From assembly GCF_041365695.1 (NCBI RefSeq), contig NZ_JBGFSJ010000005.1, forward strand, positions 1-64,000: a stretch of 64,000 bases of DNA, written 5' to 3'. This stretch comes from Rhodosalinus sp041365695. GTDB taxonomy: Bacteria; Pseudomonadota; Alphaproteobacteria; Rhodobacterales; Rhodobacteraceae. The notes under the pieces are model-generated. The model was not told the DNA's origin and did not search any database. It saw only the letters and a program-made list of their open reading frames with translations. Below, piece after piece: positions 1-10,116 of this stretch (positions are counted from its first letter, which is position 1; the number at the start of each line of letters is the position of its first letter). A program made the position numbers and the translations under genes.

Positions 1-61
1 TCTCCCGATGTTCCCAACACCGCGTCCCCGCGCCGCCGGTGAAGGCGTATTTACGGATCAC
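1..61 (-). CDS. possible start of an unknown gene cut by the left edge
   Basis: A GTG codon at 59-61 on the minus strand sits 6 nt after GGAGG and opens a frame that runs off the left edge after about 20 codons (MIRKYAFTGG...). The DNA upstream of it (about 90-140) is AT-rich for this genome and contains TGATAAAT, which could supply a promoter. I do not recognise the product from so few residues. The call rests only on the ribosome binding site, the open frame and the promoter-like upstream sequence. It could be wrong. Confidence 0.35.
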   Translation of the reverse strand, partial: MIRKYAFTGGAGTRCWEHRE

Positions 62-203
62 AACACACCTCCGCAAGAGGAAAATCCGGCGCCTCGCGAA
101 ATTTTCGACATCTCGGATTTTTCTTATTTATCAGCGTGTTGCCACCCAACCACCGCCGCAGGGCTCTTGGATGCGGGGTCGTGACCTCGCGGCAAGCGGC
201 GGT
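62..203. other. intergenic, AT-rich stretch, no gene seen
   Basis: This stretch separates the left-edge reading frame from the end of msrQ. It holds an AT-rich patch at roughly 105-140, unusual against the surrounding GC, most simply read as the promoter of the leftward partial gene. I see no clear terminator hairpin for msrQ here. Confidence 0.4.
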
Positions 204-830
204 TCAGGCCGAGTCGGCGCGCCACAGACCGCGGCCCGCGCCGCGCGGGCGCAGCCGCAACGCCAGCAACGCCACAATCGCCCCCATGTAGAACAACGGC
301 TCGAGATGGAGCCCCTTGGACAGCATGACGAAGTGCAGCGCGCCAAGCACCGCAACCGCATAGGTCACGCGATGCAGGCGCCGCCACATGGCGGCCCCCA
401 GACGGCGCACGGCCCAGTCGTTCGAGGTAAGCGCGAGCGGAACCATGAGCAGGAAGGCGCCCATGCCGATGGTGATGTAGGGGCGTTTCAGGATGTCCGA
501 CCAGACCCGCGCCGGATCCTGAACGTCGAGCAGCAGCCAGACGGCGAGGTGCAGCGCGACATAGGTGAACGCGATGAGGCCCAAAGCCCGGCGAAAGCGC
601 AGCAGGTTCACGCCGAGATGCCGGCGCAGAGGCGTGATCGCGAGCCCCGCGATCAGGAACTGCAGCGCGTAAAGGCCGAGGCGGTGCTCCAGGACCTCCA
701 CCGGCTCCACGCCCAGCCCGCCCGTGGCCCCGGCCCAGAAGAGCCATGGCACAGGCGCGAGCGCCACGGCCCAGACCGCCCAGACCGGGACGCGCCGCGC
801 CCCGGCAGAGATCACCCGCGCGAGCGCCAT
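204..830 (-). CDS. msrQ: MsrQ, haem-binding membrane subunit of the periplasmic methionine sulfoxide reductase
   Basis: This is the inner-membrane cytochrome b-type partner that passes electrons from the quinone pool or a flavin reductase to MsrP, which repairs oxidised methionine in periplasmic proteins. The 208-residue product has about six hydrophobic segments and the ferric-reductase-like arrangement of the family. Conserved histidines lie in the helices around TYVALHLAVW and RLHRVTYAV. Its ATG shares one base with the msrP stop (TGATG), so the two are translated together as msrP-msrQ. Length and order match the family. Only the exact haem ligands are inferred from the family. Confidence 0.93.
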   Translation of the reverse strand: MALARVISAGARRVPVWAVWAVALAPVPWLFWAGATGGLGVEPVEVLEHRLGLYALQFLIAGLAITPLRRHLGVNLLRFRRALGLIAFTYVALHLAVWLLLDVQDPARVWSDILKRPYITIGMGAFLLMVPLALTSNDWAVRRLGAAMWRRLHRVTYAVAVLGALHFVMLSKGLHLEPLFYMGAIVALLALRLRPRGAGRGLWRADSA

Positions 831-1735
831 CAGAAGAACTTCGTCAGGTCCATGCCGGCGTAAAGGAGCGCCACCTCATCGGCGTAACCGTTGAACATGA
901 GCGTGGGCTGGCGCGCCGAGAAGAGCCCGCCGCCGATACGCCGCTCGGTCGCCTGGCTCCAGCGCGGATGGTCGACCTCGGGGTTCACGTTGGAATAGAA
1001 GCCGTATTCGCGCGGATTGGCCTTGTTCCAGCTCGTGGGCGGCTCTTCCTCGGTCAGCGTGATCCGCACCACGGACTTGATCGACTTGAAGCCGTATTTC
1101 CACGGCACCACGAGGCGGAGCGGCGCGCCGCTCTGGTTGGGAAGATCGCGGCCGTAGATGCCGGTCGCCATGATGGTAAGCGGGTGCATCGCCTCGTCGA
1201 GGCGAAGGCCTTCGACATAGGGCCAGTCGAGCACCGGGAAACGCGTGCCCGGCATCTCCTCGCGGTTCAGGTAGGTCTCGAACGCCACGTATTTCGCGCC
1301 GGGCTGGACGCCCGCCATATCGAGCAGGTCCGCCAGCTCGAAACCGTTCCACGGCACGACACGCGACCACGCCTCCACGCAGCGGAAACGGTAGATCCGC
1401 TCCTCCATCGTCATCCGCGCGAGGATATCCTCGAACGCGTAGTCCGCCGGGCGGTCCACCATCCCGTCGATCCGGATCGACCAGGGCGACACCGTCATCT
1501 GCCCGGCGCGGCGCGCGGGATCCTTCTTGTCCGTGCCGAACTCGTAGAAATTGTTGTAGGTGGTGATCTCTTCCCAGCTGTTGGGCTCAAGATCCTCCGC
1601 GGCCGCCTCGGCGCGGGGGGCGAGGCCCGCCAGCCCCAGCGCCGCGCCGCCCGCGATCAGGCCGCGGCGGCTGATCCAGGCGCCTTCCGGCGTCACGTCA
1701 CGCTCCGTCAGGTCGTTCTTCCAGCGGTGGGACAT
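830..1735 (-). CDS. msrP: MsrP, molybdopterin-dependent periplasmic methionine sulfoxide reductase catalytic subunit
   Basis: MsrP reduces methionine sulfoxide in exported proteins using a mononuclear Mo-molybdopterin. The 301-residue product begins with a twin-arginine signal (SRRGLIAGGAALG, residues 22-34), as expected for a cofactor-loaded Tat substrate. The molybdenum-ligand cysteine is C119 in RFRCVEAW. The oxidoreductase molybdopterin-binding fold follows, with typical blocks LDWPYVEGLRL and NQSGAPLRLVVPWKYGFKS. The start chosen is the ATG at 1733-1735, preceded by GGGAGAG. The frame stays open upstream but has no signal-like sequence there. It is the first gene of msrPQ. Confidence 0.95.
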   Translation of the reverse strand: MSHRWKNDLTERDVTPEGAWISRRGLIAGGAALGLAGLAPRAEAAAEDLEPNSWEEITTYNNFYEFGTDKKDPARRAGQMTVSPWSIRIDGMVDRPADYAFEDILARMTMEERIYRFRCVEAWSRVVPWNGFELADLLDMAGVQPGAKYVAFETYLNREEMPGTRFPVLDWPYVEGLRLDEAMHPLTIMATGIYGRDLPNQSGAPLRLVVPWKYGFKSIKSVVRITLTEEEPPTSWNKANPREYGFYSNVNPEVDHPRWSQATERRIGGGLFSARQPTLMFNGYADEVALLYAGMDLTKFF

Positions 1736-2023
1736 GGGGCTCTCCCTGATCCAGTTATCGCTCGCAACATAGGTTGCGCCGCCGCGCCGCCCAATGCACG
1801 GCGCGTCACGATGGCGTTGGGATCGGCAGAGGCGCGGTGTCACGGTCGCAAGCCCCGTGGTGATGCAGCGCCCGCTCGCGGGCTGGCCATCGGCTGCGAG
1901 CCGGTTGGCCGGGTCGCCCGCATGTTGATTTGCCTCAATGTCACGCGGCCGCGGGGGCCTTACCGTCAAGACCGTATTGGCGGCCCGGTCCCTCCGCGCC
2001 GCGCACCTTTCTGGGAGGACACC
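1736..2023. promoter_or_regulatory. divergent promoter region between msrP and the DUF302 gene
   Basis: These 288 nt hold no convincing gene. Near the msrP end there is a short hairpin, GCAAC (1764-1768) with loop ATAG and GTTGC (1773-1777), in the presumed msrP promoter or leader. Towards the DUF302 gene lies an FNR-like box, listed separately. Confidence 0.5.
1925..1938 (+). promoter_or_regulatory. FNR/FnrL-like box
   Basis: TTGAT-TTGC-CTCAA at 1925-1938 matches the FNR/FnrL consensus TTGAT-N4-ATCAA at nine of ten positions. Its centre (1931.5) lies about 41.5 nt before a plausible start at about 1973. TACCGT at 1961-1966 sits where the -10 would be, the geometry of a class II activated promoter for the DUF302 gene. 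The match is direct; the regulation is inferred. Confidence 0.4.
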
Positions 2024-2464
2024 ATGACCGCATTCGCCCGCGCAGCCGCCGCGCTGTGCCTTGCCGCCGGCCCGGCCCTTGCCGAGGACATCGTCACCTA
2101 CGACACGGATCTGTCCTACGGCGATGTCGTGTTCGGGCTCGAGAACGCGATCCTCGACGAGGGGCTGGTGATCGACCACACCAGCCATGTGGGAAACATG
2201 CTGGCGCGCACCCGCGAGGATGTGGGCTCGGACGTGCAGCTCTACGAGGCCGCGGACGTGTTCGGCTTCTGCTCGGCCAAGGTCTCGCGCAGCGTGATGG
2301 AGGCCGATCCGATGAACGTGGCATACTGCCCCTACCATATCTTCGTGGTGCAGCAGGCAGGCGAGGACCGGGTGATGATCGGCTATCGCGGCTTCCCCGA
2401 CGGATCGATGCAGGAAGTCGAGGATCTTCTCGACAGGATCACGCGCGCAGCCATCGCCGAGTAA
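2024..2464 (+). CDS. exported DUF302 family protein
   Basis: A 146-residue protein with a signal peptide ending at AGPALA|ED, so it is likely periplasmic. The mature part has the DUF302 pattern: SYGDVVFGLENAILDEGLVI near the start, then the block CSAKVSRSVMEADP followed by CPYHIFV, and a final amphipathic helix. DUF302 proteins are small alpha/beta proteins of unsettled function, often near redox or sulfur genes. The start is the ATG at 2024, preceded by GGGAGGAC. The gene stands alone between divergent msrPQ and the fasciclin genes, with an FNR-like box upstream that hints at oxygen-dependent expression. Confidence 0.85.
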   Translation: MTAFARAAAALCLAAGPALAEDIVTYDTDLSYGDVVFGLENAILDEGLVIDHTSHVGNMLARTREDVGSDVQLYEAADVFGFCSAKVSRSVMEADPMNVAYCPYHIFVVQQAGEDRVMIGYRGFPDGSMQEVEDLLDRITRAAIAE

Positions 2465-2468
2465 CCGG

Positions 2469-2498
2469 CGATCACGGCGGATCACAAAAATTTAAGTC
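2469..2498 (+). promoter_or_regulatory. possible RpoE-type promoter for the first fasciclin gene
   Basis: CGATCA (2469-2474), an 18-nt spacer, then TAAGTC (2493-2498). The RpoE/ChrR promoter consensus of Rhodobacter is a TGATCC-like -35 and TAA-type -10 separated by 18 nt. The -35 here differs at its first and last base, while spacing and TAA are exact. The promoter in front of rpoE in this window has the same spacer. A fasciclin gene is a reported RpoE target in R. sphaeroides, from memory. Confidence 0.35.
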
Positions 2499-2688
2499 GA
2501 AACCTGCGAAGCACCGCGCTTAGCGCGCCGCCTTGCGATGTCAAGCCGCATCGGCGGAAATCCCCGGTGAACCGGACCGGTCCGCGTGCCGTAATCTGCA
2601 ATGGATGATCGGTGCGGCACGCCGCCGCCCCGGCACCAAGGCCTGCGCCATCGAGCGCAGGGACATGACGTTCAAGGAGGAAACTCGA

Positions 2689-3165
2689 ATGTTCCGCAGA
2701 ACTTTCTTCGCGATGACCGCTGCAACCGCCCTGGCCGCGCCGGCCTTCGCCGACAACCACATGGGCAAGGACATCGTCGACACCGCGGTCGAGGCCGGCA
2801 GCTTCACCACGCTCGCGGCCGCACTCGAGGCGGCAGGCCTCGTCGAGACGCTGAAGGGCGAAGGCCCGTTCACCGTCTTCGCGCCGACCGATGACGCCTT
2901 CGCGGCGCTGCCCGAGGGCACCGTCGAGGGCCTGCTCGAGGATACCGATGCGCTGACCGCGATCCTCACCTACCATGTCGTGCCGGGCAAGGTCATGTCG
3001 GGCGATCTGTCGGACGGCATGATGGCCGAGACCGTGAACGGCCAGTCGGTGACCATCGGCACCGAGGGTGGCGTGACCGTGGACGGCGCGAGCGTCATCC
3101 AGGCCGACGTGGAAGCCTCGAACGGCGTCATCCACGTGATCGACGCGGTTATCCTGCCGGAGTGA
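2689..3165 (+). CDS. secreted fasciclin (FAS1) domain protein
   Basis: A 158-residue single-FAS1 protein with a cleavable signal peptide (cleavage near AAPAFA|DN), so periplasmic or released. FAS1 hallmarks are the H1 block FTVFAPTDDAFAALP and the closing block SNGVIHVIDAVILP, with the YHVVPG motif between. FAS1 domains mediate adhesion and protein-protein contacts. The bacterial role is mostly unknown. The start at 2689 follows a near-perfect AAGGAGG at 2674-2680, and the upstream in-frame ATG at 2665 would place extra residues before the signal peptide. It is paralogous to the next gene, from which it is separated by 90 nt. Confidence 0.92.
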   Translation: MFRRTFFAMTAATALAAPAFADNHMGKDIVDTAVEAGSFTTLAAALEAAGLVETLKGEGPFTVFAPTDDAFAALPEGTVEGLLEDTDALTAILTYHVVPGKVMSGDLSDGMMAETVNGQSVTIGTEGGVTVDGASVIQADVEASNGVIHVIDAVILPE

Positions 3166-3255
3166 TCCGGCGCGAACCGCAACGATCTTTTGGCGCGGGG
3201 CGGCTCAGCCGCCCCGCCGTCGTATCCTGACAGTGCATTTCGAAAGGAGACAGTG

Positions 3256-3750
3256 ATGAACCGCCGTTTCGCACTTCGCGCCCTCGCCGCCACGGGCCTC
3301 GCCGCGGGCCTCGCCGCCTGCGCACCGGCGCCCAGCCAGCCCGATATCGTCGGCGTCGCCGCGTCGAACGACCAGTTCTCGACCCTCGTGACCGCGGTGC
3401 AGGCCGCCGGCCTCGTGGAGACGCTTCAGGGCCCGGGGCCCTTCACGCTCTTCGCGCCGACGAACGCGGCATTCGAGAAACTGCCCGCCGGCACGGTCGA
3501 GTCGCTTCTCCAGCCGGAGAACCGCGACCAGCTCGTGAGCGTTCTGACCTACCACGTCGTGCCCGGTGCGGTGACGTCCGACCAGCTTGCCGGCAAGCGC
3601 CTCAGCGCCGAGACCGTGCAGGGCCAAAGCCTTCACATCAACGCGACAGGCAGCGCCGTGCATGTCGAGAACGCCCGCGTCACGCAGGCCGACATCTCGG
3701 CATCGAACGGTGTCATCCACGTGATCGACACGGTGCTTCTGCCCGAGTGA
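3256..3750 (+). CDS. fasciclin (FAS1) domain lipoprotein
   Basis: A 164-residue paralogue of the preceding protein. It has a lipoprotein signal instead of a plain one: the lipobox LAAC puts the lipidated cysteine at residue 22, followed by APAPSQ, so outer-membrane anchoring is likely. It keeps the FAS1 blocks FTLFAPTNAAFEKLP, YHVVPG and SNGVIHVIDTVLLP. The ATG at 3256 is preceded by AAAGGAGA. The pair looks like a tandem duplication that diverged into a soluble and a membrane-anchored form. A bidirectional terminator follows. Confidence 0.92.
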   Translation: MNRRFALRALAATGLAAGLAACAPAPSQPDIVGVAASNDQFSTLVTAVQAAGLVETLQGPGPFTLFAPTNAAFEKLPAGTVESLLQPENRDQLVSVLTYHVVPGAVTSDQLAGKRLSAETVQGQSLHINATGSAVHVENARVTQADISASNGVIHVIDTVLLPE

Positions 3751-3772
3751 GCCGCCGGTCCGGCGCGTGAAA

Positions 3773-3803
3773 AAAGGCCCCCTGCCAATCGCGGGGGGCC
3801 TTT
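3773..3803. terminator. bidirectional rho-independent terminator
   Basis: A 10-bp stem, 3773-3782 paired with 3794-3803 (AAAGGCCCCC/GGGGGCCTTT), with an 11-nt loop. Read on the minus strand the stem runs straight into six T residues, the canonical end for clpB. Read on the plus strand the tail TTTGCGTTTT is weaker but usable for the fasciclin lipoprotein gene. Confidence 0.85.
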
Positions 3804-3826
3804 GCGTTTTCGAAGGCCCGCGCGCC

Positions 3827-6451
<2,625 letters not shown>

Positions 6452-6530
6452 GGGTCTTTTCTCCTTTCATCAAGCACCCTTGCCGGGGCCGCCCGCCTTG
6501 CGGCACGCCCCCATCGGGCCTTCTGTTGCA

Positions 6531-6559
6531 AGATGGCGACACCCCATCGAGGCTTCAAG
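6531..6559 (-). promoter_or_regulatory. heat-shock (RpoH-type) promoter of clpB
   Basis: On the minus strand CTTGAA (complement of 6554-6559) is followed after 15 nt by CGCCATCT (complement of 6531-6538). This matches the sigma-32 pattern CTTGAAA-N11-15-CCCCATNT closely and predicts a start about 70 nt before the clpB ATG. ClpB is a standard RpoH target, so context and sequence agree. Confidence 0.7.
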
Positions 6560-6641
6560 ACGCGGGCCGCGCGTTTTTTCGGCGGCTTGCTCCCGCGCGC
6601 GCTTTGCGGCAAGCGGAACGCGTGACAGGAAGGGGACCCGC

Positions 6642-7331
6642 ATGAGCGACAACCGCCTCATCGTGGCGCTGGACGTGCCCGACGCGCATACCGGCCTCAC
6701 CCTCGCGCAGCGCTTGGGCGACGCGGTGGGCTTCTACAAGATCGGGCTCGGCATGCTCACGGGCGGGGGCCTTGCGCTCGCCAACGAGCTGAAGGGTGAG
6801 CACGGCAAGCGCATCTTCCTCGACATGAAGCTCTTCGACATCGGCGCCACGGTCGAGGCGGCGGTGCGCGGGCTGGCGCGGTTCGATCTCGATTTCCTAA
6901 CGGTTCACGGCGATCCTCATGTCGTCCGCGCCGCGAAGGCGGGCGCGGCCGGGTCCGGGATGAAGATCCTCGCGGTCACGATCCTGACCTCGCTCGACCG
7001 TGCGGACCTCGACGCGAGCCTCATCCGCGCGGGCGCGGTTCCCGACCTCGTGGTGGAGCGCGCCGCGCGGGCCTTCGAGGCCGGGGCGGACGGCGTCATC
7101 GCGAGCCCGCAGGAAGCGGCGATAATCCGCGCGCGGCCCGAGGCGGCGGGCCGGCTCATCGTGACGCCCGGGGTGCGGCCCGCAGGCGCCGGCCTGGGCG
7201 ACCAGAAGCGCGTGGCCACACCGGCGCAGGCCATCGCGGGCGGCGCCGATCACATCGTCGTCGGCCGCCCCGTCTGGCAGGCGGCGGACCCGCGCGCCGC
7301 GGCAGAGGCGATCCTTTCCACCCTGCCCTGA
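6642..7331 (+). CDS. pyrF: orotidine 5'-phosphate decarboxylase
   Basis: PyrF decarboxylates OMP to UMP, the last step of pyrimidine synthesis. The 229-residue TIM barrel starts with RLIVALDVPD and carries the catalytic Asp-Lys-Asp array in DMKLFD (D61, K63, D66). The phosphate-binding end is VTPGVRP...DQKRVATPAQAI and IVVGRPVW. The ATG at 6642 is preceded by AGGAAGGGG; the frame is open further upstream but that part has no family similarity. It lies divergently from clpB and upstream of the dinB-type gene. Confidence 0.97.
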   Translation: MSDNRLIVALDVPDAHTGLTLAQRLGDAVGFYKIGLGMLTGGGLALANELKGEHGKRIFLDMKLFDIGATVEAAVRGLARFDLDFLTVHGDPHVVRAAKAGAAGSGMKILAVTILTSLDRADLDASLIRAGAVPDLVVERAARAFEAGADGVIASPQEAAIIRARPEAAGRLIVTPGVRPAGAGLGDQKRVATPAQAIAGGADHIVVGRPVWQAADPRAAAEAILSTLP

Positions 7332-7410
7332 GCCGCCCGGGATCGCGGCTCGGCCGGCGGCGCGCCCCGAAGACCCTGTGCGCGCCGCCGCGCAATGCTA
7401 TGATCGCGCC

Positions 7411-8664
7411 ATGCCCGCCCTCTGCCGCGACTGCCTGACCACCTTCGAGACCGGACGTCGCTGCCCTGCCTGCGGGCGGCCGCGGGTCACGTCGCATCCC
7501 GAACTCTTCGAGCTGTCCATCGCCCACATGGACTGCGACGCCTTCTACGCCAGCGTCGAGAAACGCGAGAACCCCGAGCTGGCCGACCGGCCGCTCATCA
7601 TCGGCGGCGGCCGGCGGGGCGTCGTCTCCACCGCCTGCTACGTCGCCCGGATCCGCGGCGTGCGCTCGGCCATGCCGATGTTCAAGGCGCTGGAGCTCTG
7701 CCCCGAGGCGGTGGTTATGAAGCCGCGGATGGATCTTTACGCCGAGGTCAGCCGCGCGATCCGCGCGATGATGACGGAACTCACCCCCGCGGTGGAGCCG
7801 CTGTCGCTCGACGAGGCGTTCCTCGATCTCTCGGGCACCGAGCGGCTGCACGGGCACCCGCCCGCCGTGATGCTCGCGCGGCTCGTCCGGCGGATGAAGG
7901 ACGAGCTGGGCGTCACCGGCTCGATCGGGCTTTCGCACAACAAGTTCCTCGCCAAGGTGGCCTCCGACCTCGACAAGCCGCAGGGATACTCGGTCATCGG
8001 ACGGGCCGAGACGCAGGATTTCCTGCACGACCGGCCCGTGCGCCTCATCTGGGGCGTGGGCGAGGCGGGGCAGGAGGCGCTCGCCCGCGCCGGCATCCAC
8101 CGTTTCAGCGATCTGCGCCGCTGGGAGAAACTGGCGCTCGAGGCGCGCTTCGGGTCCATGGGCGGGCGGCTCTGGCATCTCGCGCGGGGCGAGGACACGC
8201 GCCGCGTCTCGGCCGACGGGCCGGTGAAGTCGATCTCCAACGAGACGACCTTCGGGGAGGACACCGCCGACCCGGATCTGCTGGACGGGCATCTGTGGCG
8301 CATGTCGGAGAAGGTGTCGGACAGGGCGAAGGCCAAGGATCTGGCGGGCCGCGTCGTCACGCTGAAGCTGAAACGCGCCGATTTCCGGACCGTGACGCGC
8401 CGCCAGTCCCTGCGCGACGCGACCCAGCTCGCCGACCGGATCTACCGTACCGCACGCGGGCTTCTGGACGCGGCGGGGGCGGACGGGCTCTACCGGTTGC
8501 TGGGCGTCGGCCTGTCGGAGCTTTGCCCGGCGGCCGAGGCCGAGCGGTCGGGCGACCTGCTGGACCCACAGGCGGCGCGGCGCGGACAGGCAGAGCGCGC
8601 GGCCGACACGATCCGCGCCCGGTTCGGACCGGCGGCGATCCTGAAGGGGCGGTCCTTGCGCTAG
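7411..8664 (+). CDS. dinB: Y-family DNA polymerase IV with N-terminal four-cysteine motif
   Basis: A translesion polymerase that bypasses damaged bases without proofreading. The Y-family core starts at HMDCDAFYASVEKR, with metal ligands D41 and D43. The second acidic pair is D134/E135 in SLDEAFLDL, and the C-terminal little-finger domain runs to about residue 370. Before the core there are about 35 extra residues with C5, C8, C18 and C21 arranged CxxC-x9-CxxC, a zinc-ribbon-like knuckle absent from E. coli DinB. TATGAT at 7399-7404 lies only 6 nt before the ATG, so if it is the -10 the message would be leaderless. I see no clear GTTC-N7-GTTC LexA box. Confidence 0.93.
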   Translation: MPALCRDCLTTFETGRRCPACGRPRVTSHPELFELSIAHMDCDAFYASVEKRENPELADRPLIIGGGRRGVVSTACYVARIRGVRSAMPMFKALELCPEAVVMKPRMDLYAEVSRAIRAMMTELTPAVEPLSLDEAFLDLSGTERLHGHPPAVMLARLVRRMKDELGVTGSIGLSHNKFLAKVASDLDKPQGYSVIGRAETQDFLHDRPVRLIWGVGEAGQEALARAGIHRFSDLRRWEKLALEARFGSMGGRLWHLARGEDTRRVSADGPVKSISNETTFGEDTADPDLLDGHLWRMSEKVSDRAKAKDLAGRVVTLKLKRADFRTVTRRQSLRDATQLADRIYRTARGLLDAAGADGLYRLLGVGLSELCPAAEAERSGDLLDPQAARRGQAERAADTIRARFGPAAILKGRSLR

Positions 8665-8668
8665 CGCC

Positions 8669-9532
8669 TCACTCGGCCGCGAGCGGCCGCGCCTCCGCCT
8701 CTCCGATCGCCGCGATGTCCGCGATCACGCCGCGCAGAAGGTCGCGGAAGGCGTTGAAGTTCGCGTTGGGCCGGATCACCTGCTCGTTCATGTAGAGCGC
8801 GCGGTCGATCTCGATCTGGACGGCGTGCTGGTTGCGCGAGGGGCGCCCGTAGTTCTGCGCGATGTAGGCGCCGGCGAAGGGCGCGTTGCGCACCACGACC
8901 AGCCCCGCGGCGGAAAACGCCGCCTCGATCCGGTCCACGATCTCGGCCGAGGACGAGGCGCCGAACCTGTCGCCCAGCACGATCTCGGGCCGGCGGGCGC
9001 CGGCGCGCGTGATGCCGTCCACCGCCTCATGGGGCATGGAATGGCAGTCCACCAGGATCGCCCGGCCGAAAAGACCGTGGGCCTGCGACAGCTGGTGCTG
9101 CAACTCGCCGTGATAGGGCCGCCAGTAAAGCGAGATGCGCCGCTGCGCCTCTTCCAGGGGGATCTTGCCGCGATAGATTGCGCGGCCGTTGGCGACCACG
9201 CGCGGGATCACCCCGAGGCCCGAGGACACCCGCGGGTTGTGGCTCGTCCGGCGCACGCCCTCGATGAGCGCCGGGTCGAGCTCCTCGGCGGAGCGGTTCA
9301 GGTCCACGAAGGCGCGCGGCACACCGCCCTTGAGCAGGGGCGCGCCGAAGTCCGGCGCGCATTCGAAAAGCCTGTCGACATAGGCGTCCTCCGACGAGCG
9401 TATGGAATGCTCGTCGAGAACGGTCCGGCGCAGGAAGCTCCAGGGATAGTCCCGTCCGCTGTGGGGAGAGGCGAAGACGACGCACGATGTGCGCTGCCGC
9501 GGATGGCTGATCTGGTACGGCGAATGGGCCAC
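8669..9532 (-). CDS. N-formylglutamate amidohydrolase family protein
   Basis: This family hydrolyses N-formyl-L-glutamate to formate and glutamate, the end of one histidine-degradation route, and also contains uncharacterised relatives. The 287-residue product has the family landmarks: ASPHSGRDYP near the start, VPRAFVDLNR, the metal-site DCHSMP, and the late block QNYGRPSRNQHAVQIEIDRALYM (one run, quoted in parts: QNYGRP, HAVQIEIDRALY). It stands alone. No other hut genes are in the window, so a role in histidine use is not demonstrated. The stop is 4 nt from the convergent polymerase gene. Confidence 0.85.
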   Translation of the reverse strand: MAHSPYQISHPRQRTSCVVFASPHSGRDYPWSFLRRTVLDEHSIRSSEDAYVDRLFECAPDFGAPLLKGGVPRAFVDLNRSAEELDPALIEGVRRTSHNPRVSSGLGVIPRVVANGRAIYRGKIPLEEAQRRISLYWRPYHGELQHQLSQAHGLFGRAILVDCHSMPHEAVDGITRAGARRPEIVLGDRFGASSSAEIVDRIEAAFSAAGLVVVRNAPFAGAYIAQNYGRPSRNQHAVQIEIDRALYMNEQVIRPNANFNAFRDLLRGVIADIAAIGEAEARPLAAE

Positions 9533-9588
9533 GCGTTTCTCCCTGCTGGCGGGGATGATAGCGCGATTGCACGCCCTGCCAAAAGACC

Positions 9589-9617
9589 TTGATCCACCCC
9601 ACGACTCCTTTTATAGA
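9589..9617 (+). promoter_or_regulatory. strong sigma-70-type promoter of tRNA-Val
   Basis: TTGATC (9589-9594), a 17-nt spacer and TATAGA (9612-9617). This is one of the best housekeeping promoters visible in the window. It predicts a start near 9624, about 60 nt before the tRNA. Confidence 0.65.
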
Positions 9618-9683
9618 GCGCGCTACCGGCGCGGACACCCGCGCCCCGTTTTGTTTGGGGGCATGGAATCGGTGCCGGTTTTC

Positions 9684-9758
<75 letters not shown>

Positions 9759-9842
9759 CCGGCCGCTCCGCCCGCAAGGGCGGCCCGACACAACGGTCTG
9801 GCGCATCCGGAAGGCACGCGCCGCGCGAAGAAGGAGAGGACC

Positions 9843-9968
9843 ATGAAGGTCAGAAACTCGCTGCGCTCGCTCAAGACGCGCCACCGCGATTGCCGCGTTG
9901 TGCGCCGCAAGGGCCGCGTCTACGTCATCAACAAGTCCCAGCCGCGCTTCAAGGCCCGCCAGGGCTGA
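9843..9968 (+). CDS. rpmJ: 50S ribosomal protein L36 (41-residue, zinc-free form)
   Basis: A 41-residue very basic protein beginning MKVRNSLRSLKTRHRDC and ending RFKARQG, the alphaproteobacterial/YkgO-type L36 of the large ribosomal subunit. It has a single cysteine (C17), so it cannot form the four-ligand zinc site of the classical 37-38 residue L36. AAGGAGAGGA lies just upstream of the ATG. It follows tRNA-Val by 84 nt and is closed by a good terminator. Confidence 0.96.
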   Translation: MKVRNSLRSLKTRHRDCRVVRRKGRVYVINKSQPRFKARQG

Positions 9969-9998
9969 AAGAACACCGGCCGCCGTCAGGTGGTCGCC

Positions 9999-10027
9999 GG
10001 GCCGCGCCAGCCGGCGCGGCCCGTTTT
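9999..10027 (+). terminator. rho-independent terminator after L36
   Basis: A perfect 10-bp stem (GGGCCGCGCC, 9999-10008, with GGCGCGGCCC, 10013-10022), a 4-nt loop AGCC, then GTTTT. It ends the tRNA-Val/L36 transcript. Confidence 0.85.
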
Positions 10028-10116
10028 CATGTGCGCGGACGCGTCTTCTGGATGATGCGTCATGAAACTGGCATGTTCGGCTGGCACCAAGACGGAAACC
10101 AGCACGACAAGACCCC

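Noticed and set aside
3163..3186. Second RpoE-type promoter before the fasciclin lipoprotein gene
   Set aside because: TGATCC occurs at 3163-3168 (its TGA is the upstream stop codon), but 18 nt later there is CTTTTG instead of TAA.
9768..9783. Terminator between tRNA-Val and L36
   Set aside because: A 6-bp hairpin with a GCAA loop but no T run. It is more likely a processing or structural element, or chance.
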